DNA of 32,925 nt from a virus. Position numbers and translations under genes: made by a program. Below are positions 28,822-32,925 of the stretch, in pieces (positions within the stretch are counted from its first letter, which is position 1; every line of letters begins with the position of its first letter). The stretch spans positions 1 to 32,925 of IMG/VR virus record IMGVR_UViG_3300022701_000213; one strand, 5' to 3'. The notes beneath the pieces were generated by a model that saw nothing but the letters and a program-made list of their open reading frames with translations, did not search any database and had not been told where the DNA came from.

Positions 28822-28986
28822 TCAAGTGGCCTGTTTATCCTTTTTGTATTGGTCTATCATTTCTTTTATCTTGTCTATAACCATATACGACATAGACCTA
28901 TATTTTTCTTTAGACATTTCTTTAAATTCCTTGTGGATATCTGCGGGCATTCGTATAACCATTTGTTTGATAACTGGCCTTTTCAT
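28822..28986 (-). CDS. Arc-like ribbon-helix-helix repressor, 54 aa
   Basis: A short gene: MKRPVIKQMVIRMPADIHKE, then KEMSKEKYRSMSYMVIDKIK, with a Lys/Asp-rich end. This is the classical RHH layout: a beta-strand QMVIRMP with exposed alternating residues that enter the DNA major groove, helix A (ADIHKEFKEMSKE), a turn, then RSMSYMVIDKIKEMI. Arc of P22 (53 aa) is the same size. It lies 35 bases behind promoter/operator site 3, so it probably represses itself, and it is the best candidate to bind all TGACAC-N12-GTGTCA sites. Ribosome site AAAGGA. Confidence 0.85.
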   Translation of the reverse strand: MKRPVIKQMVIRMPADIHKEFKEMSKEKYRSMSYMVIDKIKEMIDQYKKDKQAT

Positions 28987-29020
28987 ATTTTTCCTTTCTA
29001 TAGCGTTATATTATAATGCT

Positions 29021-29049
29021 ATCATGACACACTTTTATATCCGTGTCAA
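29021..29049 (-). promoter_or_regulatory. Promoter with embedded TGACAC operator (site 3), RHH gene
   Basis: On the minus strand TTGACA (29049-29044), 17 bases, then CATGAT (29026-29021); the -10 is weaker than at other sites. The operator is 29025-29048. It shares 26 identical bases with site 2. It sits between the 232-aa gene's stop and the RHH gene, which fits autoregulation. Confidence 0.85.
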
Positions 29050-29054
29050 CGTTT

Positions 29055-29753
29055 TTACTTGTTTTTATAGGTTTCATAGGAGTCTATGTCTCCGGTTTTG
29101 AGGTAATACACTATAAAGTTATAAACTGGCGGACAAAGATTTTTCCACATTACATATATTTTTTTCAGGCCTTCTATATTTACCTTACCGGTACGCAATG
29201 CTTTTTTAAGTTCTTCAACGGGATCTATAATCTCCCTGCGTTGGTCATCTTGCGGCATACGTTCTGGTTCATCGTCTGGCTTTTTACATGGATTAGTATC
29301 TTTATCTATTGCTTGATCTGGGTATTTATATTCTTTTCCATGTTTCCAATAAGTGAGACCTTGATTGAACGTTGGTCCACGCTGTGCTCTTGATGCCCTA
29401 CTAGCTGTACCTGTGTTTTGATATGTCTTTGGTTTATTTTTATACTCTTTGATAACCTCCTTGACTATATCGCCATCGAAGGTTTCTCCGTCTTCAGTTA
29501 CCATACCGTTTTCATCAAATGGCATATCATCTAGTTTTGACCAGTCTGGCTTTTCGTTGAGTTCCCGTACCATATGACAACAAATACCATAAAAAATGTT
29601 ATACGGGGACTCTGGTGGTTCATTATAGTCCCGCTCAAACCTTTTGTTTGCGCAGTATATTGTCTTGTCTGTAAAAGGTGTTAGTCTACGCTTTCCTGCA
29701 ACGGTTAACTTTAAGTATCTTAACTTATATTCGATTGCACTTGATATACGCAT
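29055..29753 (-). CDS. Unknown early-region protein, 232 aa
   Basis: N-terminal half: SSAIEYKLRYLKLTVAGKRR, then IYCANKRFERDYNEPPESPY and NIFYGICCHMVRELNEKPDW. Middle: a low-complexity linker (TASRASRAQRGPTFNQG). C-terminus: IDPVEELKKALRTGKVNIEG and KKIYVMWKNLCPPVYNFIVY, with helical character. Preceded by a TATAAT -10 (29797-29792) but no clear -35. It could be a replication initiator or DNA-binding protein, given the origin-like region just upstream, but no motif shows this. Not recognised. Confidence 0.6.
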   Translation of the reverse strand: MRISSAIEYKLRYLKLTVAGKRRLTPFTDKTIYCANKRFERDYNEPPESPYNIFYGICCHMVRELNEKPDWSKLDDMPFDENGMVTEDGETFDGDIVKEVIKEYKNKPKTYQNTGTASRASRAQRGPTFNQGLTYWKHGKEYKYPDQAIDKDTNPCKKPDDEPERMPQDDQRREIIDPVEELKKALRTGKVNIEGLKKIYVMWKNLCPPVYNFIVYYLKTGDIDSYETYKNK

Positions 29754-29821
29754 TACTACTCTCTCCTTTATACTTCCCTTTTAAGTAAATCATTATATCA
29801 TACCTTTTTTTGCTTTCACTC

Positions 29822-29851
29822 TTGATATAAATGATATCACATATATATATT
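29822..29851 (+). promoter_or_regulatory. Candidate promoter for the noncoding RNA
   Basis: TTGATA (29822-29827), 18 bases, TATATT (29846-29851). Transcription would start near 29858, about 20 bases before the left arm of the long inverted repeat. The AT-rich setting makes chance matches likely, so confidence is limited. Confidence 0.4.
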
Positions 29852-29857
29852 TATTAC

Positions 29858-30208
29858 AACTTTTTTATAAATTATTTTTAAGCCAGCACGTTAACCGTCC
29901 CCACTCAAAGCAAAAGCAGGCTACATATAATTTCTATGGAAAAAGATATCTATTTAAATGTGTATATTGGTTTACAAAAAGAAAACGGTAAAACCGTATT
30001 TTTATTTCTATTATAAAAGATGCGGTATTCTGGATACACACCGCCGAGAGCGGTGCATTAGCATAGCTTCGAAGTCTTTTAGTATGATAATACTTATGTG
30101 TTACGCAAGTAACTTTGATATCCTTACTGGGGTCAAGTAGCTTATCACTTACATTTGCATCGTCATTGTGCTTTGAATGGGGTCGGATAACGTGCTGGCT
30201 TTTTTTTT
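29858..30208 (+). ncRNA. Candidate structured noncoding RNA closed by a 32-bp inverted repeat
   Basis: 29880-29911 pairs with 30170-30201 at 29 of 32 positions (mismatches at 29894, 29898 and 29904), and nine T follow the right arm (30200-30208), as in an intrinsic terminator with a 258-nt 'loop'. The loop contains ACGGT-AAA-ACCGT (29985-29997), CACCGC-CGAGA-GCGGTG (30039-30055), AGTAT-GATA-ATACT (30081-30094) and GTTAC-GCAA-GTAAC (30100-30113, a GNRA-type loop). No tRNA or known RNA family was recognised. A small mobile element with terminal inverted repeats is the main alternative. Confidence 0.5.
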
Positions 30209-30284
30209 ATATATATATATAGAGAGAGATTAGGATGAAAAGCAGAAGCAACGAAGAAATAAACTCACTCTAGAAAACAAAAAC

Positions 30285-30332
30285 ACTTACTCGCTACGCT
30301 CGTAAGTATGACACGTACTATCGAGCTGTCAA
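30285..30332 (-). promoter_or_regulatory. Degenerate operator promoter (site 6) followed by a hairpin
   Basis: On the minus strand TTGACA (30332-30327), 16 bases, CATACT (30310-30305), with arms TGACA/TGTCA around it (30309-30331). Directly beyond, ACTTAC...GTAAGT (30285-30307) forms a hairpin, followed on the minus strand by GTTTTTGTTTT. A transcript from here would run antisense to the candidate noncoding RNA and towards the 232-aa gene, and might be stopped early by the hairpin. Confidence 0.5.
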
Positions 30333-30370
30333 GTAAAAAGTGAAAATAGTCTAATAGACATAACACGTAA

Positions 30371-30396
30371 ACCCTAGTTGTAATTAAATATAGGGT
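30371..30396. promoter_or_regulatory. Inverted repeat ACCCTA-N14-TAGGGT
   Basis: Two 6-bp arms separated by 14 AT-rich bases, ending 12 bases before the promoter at 30408. Spacing and total length (26 bp) are operator-like, but the sequence differs from the TGACAC family. It is a possible site for another regulator or an initiator protein. Confidence 0.4.
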
Positions 30397-30407
30397 ATCA
30401 CCAACAC

Positions 30408-30436
30408 TTGACTATGTTAAAATGGTGTCTTAAAAT
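30408..30436 (+). promoter_or_regulatory. Plus-strand promoter, operator-like variant
   Basis: TTGACT (30408-30413), 17 bases, TAAAAT (30431-30436). The spacer ends GGTGTCT, so the whole looks like a diverged member of the TTGACA-operator-CATANT promoters with weakened arms. No gene follows on this strand; the next structure is the hairpin at 30458-30486. Confidence 0.5.
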
Positions 30437-30457
30437 AGAGAGGCTTCATTACTTTTA

Positions 30458-30486
30458 GAGGTAGGTCACCGCGCAGTGCCTACCTC
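30458..30486 (+). ncRNA. Strong hairpin, possible end of a short RNA
   Basis: GAGGTAGG and CCTACCTC (8 bp) enclose a bulged T and a further CAC/GTG stem. With the promoter at 30408 this would give an RNA of roughly 45-55 nt starting near 30443. The sequence after it (GTCTTATATATA) is only a weak terminator tail. It lies downstream of ruvC on the opposite strand, so it could instead protect the 3' end of the ruvC message. Confidence 0.4.
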
Positions 30487-30501
30487 GTCTTATATATAAA
30501 C

Positions 30502-30517
30502 GCCGACAACTTGTCGA
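30502..30517. promoter_or_regulatory. Short palindrome GCCGACAA-C-TTGTCGA (copy 2)
   Basis: Second copy of the motif at 153-168, here 15 bases beyond the ruvC stop. It overlaps a second palindrome, TTGTCGACAA (30511-30520). Same open question as copy 1: protein-binding, recombination or transcription-end site. Confidence 0.4.
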
Positions 30518-30532
30518 CAATCGATATTACTC

Positions 30533-31036
30533 TTATATAAAACTGTCCTGCCTATCTACCGTAGGTGGAGCCCCACCGAACAACACACATAACCCTAAAG
30601 CTAGAGCGTCTGTAACATCGTCCCGTAACCCATCCTCTAACTCAACAAAATACTTATGTACAACCAACGACACATCCTCCTTAGATGCACTACCAGTACC
30701 CGCAACCGATAACTTAACATCCCGAGGAGTAACCTCATGTAAGGCAAGCCCATACCTACCACTCAATAAATATAGAACGCCACGTAAATAACTCAACTTA
30801 CCATAGGTAGATACAGACCTGCCCATAAAGGGAGTCTCAATAGCTAGATCCGTTATAGGATAATCATCCAGTAAATCTACAAAGAAATCATAAAACCTAA
30901 CAACCCTATCTCTTAAAGGATCCTTACAACCTAACACTAAACACCCATAACCCAAAAGATCAGTATGCTTGCCATCACGCCGCATAACAGACCAGCCAGC
31001 ATAACGAGTACCAGGATCAATAGCCAATAACACCAC
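30533..31036 (-). CDS. ruvC: RuvC-like Holliday-junction resolvase, 167 aa
   Basis: It cleaves four-way junctions in recombining or concatemeric DNA before packaging. The RNase H-fold acidic residues are present: Asp7 in LAIDPGTRYAGW, Glu67 in LAIETPFMG, and Asp140 and Asp143 in RDDVTDALALG, the same order and spacing as bacterial RuvC (D7, E66, D138, D141). SxxTYGKLSYLRGVLY and HEVTPRDVKLSVAGTGSASK also match the family. Length is standard. The start codon is GTG after AAGGAGAG. It is co-transcribed with ssb (18-base gap). Phage RuvC proteins often act on branched replication intermediates. Confidence 0.93.
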   Translation of the reverse strand: MVLLAIDPGTRYAGWSVMRRDGKHTDLLGYGCLVLGCKDPLRDRVVRFYDFFVDLLDDYPITDLAIETPFMGRSVSTYGKLSYLRGVLYLLSGRYGLALHEVTPRDVKLSVAGTGSASKEDVSLVVHKYFVELEDGLRDDVTDALALGLCVLFGGAPPTVDRQDSFI

Positions 31037-31054
31037 ACTACTCTCCTTTTTAAC

Positions 31055-31435
31055 CTAAAACGGTAACACACCCGCCGCCTCAGCAACTACATCAGTGTCC
31101 TTAGCGTCATTATCGCTTTTAGACATAAAAACAACACGGTCAGCAACCACAATATGCCTACTCCTCCTACTACCATCTTTGTCTTCCCAAGACTCATACT
31201 TAAGCCTCCCCTCAACTAACACCGAAGAACCCATCTCCAAATAACGCTTACAAGCCGTACCCTGACTACCCCACACATCAACATCTATAAAACAAACCTC
31301 ACTGCGATCCTTGTCCTTAAAGGTGCGGTTAACCGCTAACCCCAACCGACACACACACTTCGTATCATTTATCTCCCTATAGTCAGGATCACGAGTCAAA
31401 TTACCTACCAATACAACCCTATTAAAATTAGCCAT
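31055..31435 (-). CDS. ssb: Single-stranded DNA-binding protein, 126 aa
   Basis: An OB-fold SSB: MANFNRVVLVGNLTRDPDYR, then GLAVNRTFKDKDRSEVCFID, WGSQGTACKRYLEMGSSVLV and EGRLKYESWEDKDGSRRSR. It protects ssDNA and recruits partners. The C-terminal tail is short, and the tip is AAGVLPF, not the acidic DDIPF of bacterial SSB, although the final PF is kept; contacts with host proteins may be altered. Divergent from the recombination operon at 31584. Its promoter must be in 31436-31500, where only weak matches were seen. Confidence 0.95.
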   Translation of the reverse strand: MANFNRVVLVGNLTRDPDYREINDTKCVCRLGLAVNRTFKDKDRSEVCFIDVDVWGSQGTACKRYLEMGSSVLVEGRLKYESWEDKDGSRRSRHIVVADRVVFMSKSDNDAKDTDVVAEAAGVLPF

Positions 31436-31507
31436 AAGAAAAACTCCCTTATATTAAAGACTTTAAACATCAACACATATTAAAATAAAAATAAATTAAA
31501 AAAAAGC

Positions 31508-31536
31508 TTGACACGTTTTTAAAAGTGTGTCATACT
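31508..31536 (+). promoter_or_regulatory. Promoter with embedded TGACAC operator (site 4), recombination operon
   Basis: TTGACA (31508-31513), 17 bases, CATACT (31531-31536); operator 31509-31532. It lies 48 bases before the ATG of the zinc-ribbon gene and controls it and the ERF gene. Being between divergent units, a bound repressor might also affect ssb-ruvC. Confidence 0.88.
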
Positions 31537-31583
31537 GTTCATGTAAGTAAGTTGAATAATCCATTAACCTAAGGAAGACAAAA

Positions 31584-32234
31584 ATGGATACAAATTTAAA
31601 AGCACAAATAAAAGAACTAGAAAATACAATCGAAAGACTTGTAGAAGCTAACGCAACAGACAAGGTGATCGGTAGATTAGAAGTGAAAAGACAAGAGTTA
31701 ATTAAAAAATGTAATTTGCTAAATACTGAAGTCAAAACTAGTACTCGAAATGAATCTACCGATCACTTAAAAAAAGAACTCAAAGAAATTGATAGACTCC
31801 TACAAACAACAAGCCAAAACGTAAAACACTCAGCAGAAAGATTCGACAGACTAATAACAAGACGATTCGAAATAGTAGACGCATTAAGACAAGAAGAAAA
31901 ACAAATACCAAACAAAAAAATAATAGAAAACCTAAAAAAACTATCAGAAAGAGACGCCGATTTTATAAATAGAATGCGACGTCTAGGTAATAGATTTAAC
32001 TCGATTCGATCAGAGAAGTGTCCAGTGTGCGAAACCCGATATTGGACACTTCCTGGTCAGCCAGTAGAATGCTGCTGCACATTGTGCCAAGAAGAATATA
32101 CCCTCAACATAAAAAGGGCAGAGCCAGAAGAATGTATAGCGTGCAACGAAGAATATAAACCACGAGCAAATGATATATTAAATTGCTGTAGCCAAGAGTG
32201 TGAAGCCGTAGCTGAAATTAAAGAATTATACTAG
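31584..32234 (+). CDS. Coiled-coil protein with C-terminal zinc ribbons, 216 aa
   Basis: Residues 1-135 are long charged helices (coiled coil). Residues 146-206 hold two cysteine sets: C146-x2-C149 with C165-x2-C168 (plus C163 and C164), then C184-x2-C187 with C201/C202 and C206, consistent with two zinc ribbons. Helical rod plus zinc ribbons is reminiscent of Rad50-hook or nuclease-accessory proteins, but no ATPase or nuclease motif is present. It is first in the operon with ERF, so a partner in recombination or a ssDNA-binding helper is plausible. Ribosome site AAGGAAG. Family not recognised. Confidence 0.65.
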   Translation: MDTNLKAQIKELENTIERLVEANATDKVIGRLEVKRQELIKKCNLLNTEVKTSTRNESTDHLKKELKEIDRLLQTTSQNVKHSAERFDRLITRRFEIVDALRQEEKQIPNKKIIENLKKLSERDADFINRMRRLGNRFNSIRSEKCPVCETRYWTLPGQPVECCCTLCQEEYTLNIKRAEPEECIACNEEYKPRANDILNCCSQECEAVAEIKELY

Positions 32235-32243
32235 GGGACAACA

Positions 32244-32888
32244 ATGAATAAAGCATTATACGAAAAGCTACTACAAGTTCAAAAACACCTTGATACGCTA
32301 AATATTGATACAGACTCAAGTGTTAACTACGGAAAAACAAAGTTTAAGTACCTGTCTCTAAGAAAACTACTTCCAATAGTTAGATCAATATGCGATCAAT
32401 ATGGCCTACACTTTACACAAACCTATGACATAATGTGCTTTGATGGGTATGGACCGAGAGAAATACTTGTAACAACCATATCCCTTGGAGACGAAGAAAT
32501 AGTAAGCAAGAACTTGCTAGACAAATTTATAATAAAAGAAACAACAGTCAAAAAGAATAAAGATGGCAGCGAAACAACTATAACTAAAACATACACAGAA
32601 GATAAAGACTGGGGTGGACATACAACATACAAAAGACGATACAGCATATTCGCTATGCTAGGAATTCACCAAGGAAATGAAGAAAATAATCCAGAGACAA
32701 AACACCTAAAACAAGAACCAACGCTAACCAGTGGAGAGATTAAGTTCATAAAAGATAACGTAAAAAAAGACAAATCCGCTGTTGATAGACTTATAAAATT
32801 CTTAAAAAGTAAAAATATAGGAAAACTAGAAGAGTGTCCTAAACGCTACTTCGATGAAATAGATAAAGTTATAAAGTGTCTTTCTTAG
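32244..32888 (+). CDS. erf: ERF-family single-strand annealing protein, 214 aa
   Basis: A recombinase that anneals ssDNA, first known from P22. Typical features in order: NKALYEKLLQVQKHLDTLNI, KFKYLSLRKLLPIVRSICDQ, YGLHFTQTYDIMC and, near residue 125-150, WGGHTTYKRRYSIFAMLGIH, which corresponds to the conserved 'G-Y-A-R-R-Y-x-L-x-x-L-L-G-I' block. The C-terminal ~60 residues are variable and basic. It is next to a zinc-ribbon protein and opposite ssb-ruvC, a compact recombination module. ATG after AGGGG. The last part of the gene is duplicated at 1-62 by the contig overlap. Confidence 0.9.
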   Translation: MNKALYEKLLQVQKHLDTLNIDTDSSVNYGKTKFKYLSLRKLLPIVRSICDQYGLHFTQTYDIMCFDGYGPREILVTTISLGDEEIVSKNLLDKFIIKETTVKKNKDGSETTITKTYTEDKDWGGHTTYKRRYSIFAMLGIHQGNEENNPETKHLKQEPTLTSGEIKFIKDNVKKDKSAVDRLIKFLKSKNIGKLEECPKRYFDEIDKVIKCLS

Positions 32889-32925
32889 GACTACTACAGT
32901 CCCTTCTTACGCTCAGTAGGTCCCA
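32827..32925. repeat. Terminal direct repeat (circular overlap), right copy
   Basis: Identical to bases 1-99. Joining the ends makes the ERF gene run straight into its terminator at 90-120 and places the plus-strand recombination operon convergent with the tail-fibre operon. Confidence 0.95.

Larger units (their letters stand above)
29754..30532. other. Gene-free regulatory / noncoding region (779 bp)
   Basis: This is the only long stretch without a convincing gene. In order it holds an AT-rich promoter zone (29790-29860), a ~330-nt inverted-repeat element ending in a T-tract (29880-30208), an alternating AT/AG run (30209-30228), a hairpin joined to a degenerate operator promoter (30285-30332), the inverted repeat ACCCTA-N14-TAGGGT (30371-30396), a plus-strand promoter with a strong hairpin behind it (30408-30486), and a short palindrome (30502-30517). 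The density of signals would suit an origin or a control centre. Confidence 0.7.

Noticed and set aside
29937-30017. 26-codon ORF from ATG 29937
   Set aside because: The amino acid sequence looks protein-like, but it is very short, lacks a ribosome site and lies inside the candidate RNA. Kept only as a possible remnant.
30010-30085. tRNA gene
   Set aside because: The hairpin at 30039-30055 and a TTCGAA string suggested one, but acceptor stem, anticodon arm and T arm cannot be assembled with correct lengths.
29958-30140. 60-aa plus-strand ORF
   Set aside because: It has no ribosome site and an odd composition, and it lies inside the inverted-repeat element.

Overview
The window is almost certainly one complete, circularly assembled tailed-phage (podovirus-like) genome. 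The first 99 bases are identical to the last 99 (1-99 = 32827-32925), which gives a unit of 32,826 bp. The DNA is AT-rich, coding is dense, and most genes have a clear AGGAG-type ribosome binding site, so the host is a bacterium using the standard bacterial code. The host is not named by any gene. Several small proteins carry short signal peptides (MKKLI...), which fits a Gram-negative-type envelope; a Dependentiae-like host is a weak guess only.

Layout, mostly on the minus strand. 30533-31435: SSB and RuvC. 29055-29753 and 28194-28986: early or unknown genes, including a 54-residue Arc-like ribbon-helix-helix (RHH) protein. 27887 down to 23601: packaging operon with a possible RusA-fold protein, a terminase small subunit candidate, small membrane proteins and a terminase large subunit (TerL) interrupted by a 331-residue LAGLIDADG intein. 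23463-20989: portal plus two tiny basic proteins. 19009-15644: head genes (unknown, scaffold, N4-gp56-type major capsid protein, head accessory). 15598-12156: connector and tail-nozzle genes. 11588-7072: three probable ejection proteins. 7003-188: tail fibres and accessory proteins, with internal duplications and paralogues. Three plus-strand blocks interrupt this: a lone virion-like gene (11672-12154), a small-protein operon ending in a tandem RHH protein (19076-20954), and a recombination operon with a zinc-ribbon protein and an ERF annealing protein (31584-32888).

The most striking regulatory signal is a family of 24-bp inverted repeats, TGACAC-N12-GTGTCA, at 19386, 26527, 27919, 29025 and 31509, with a degenerate copy at 30309. 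Most lie exactly between a TTGACA -35 and a CATANT -10 at 17-bp spacing, so the operator is built into the promoter. Both RHH genes lie downstream of such promoters, which suggests an autoregulated phage-wide switch.

The one long gene-free region (29754-30532) holds a 32-bp imperfect inverted repeat (29 of 32 paired) closing about 260 nt that contain several small hairpins. It is followed by a nine-T tract and preceded by a sigma70-like promoter, so it looks like a structured noncoding RNA, or alternatively a small element with terminal inverted repeats. No DNA polymerase, helicase, primase, integrase or recognisable endolysin is present. DNA metabolism appears limited to annealing (ERF), SSB and Holliday-junction resolution (RuvC), so replication probably depends on the host.
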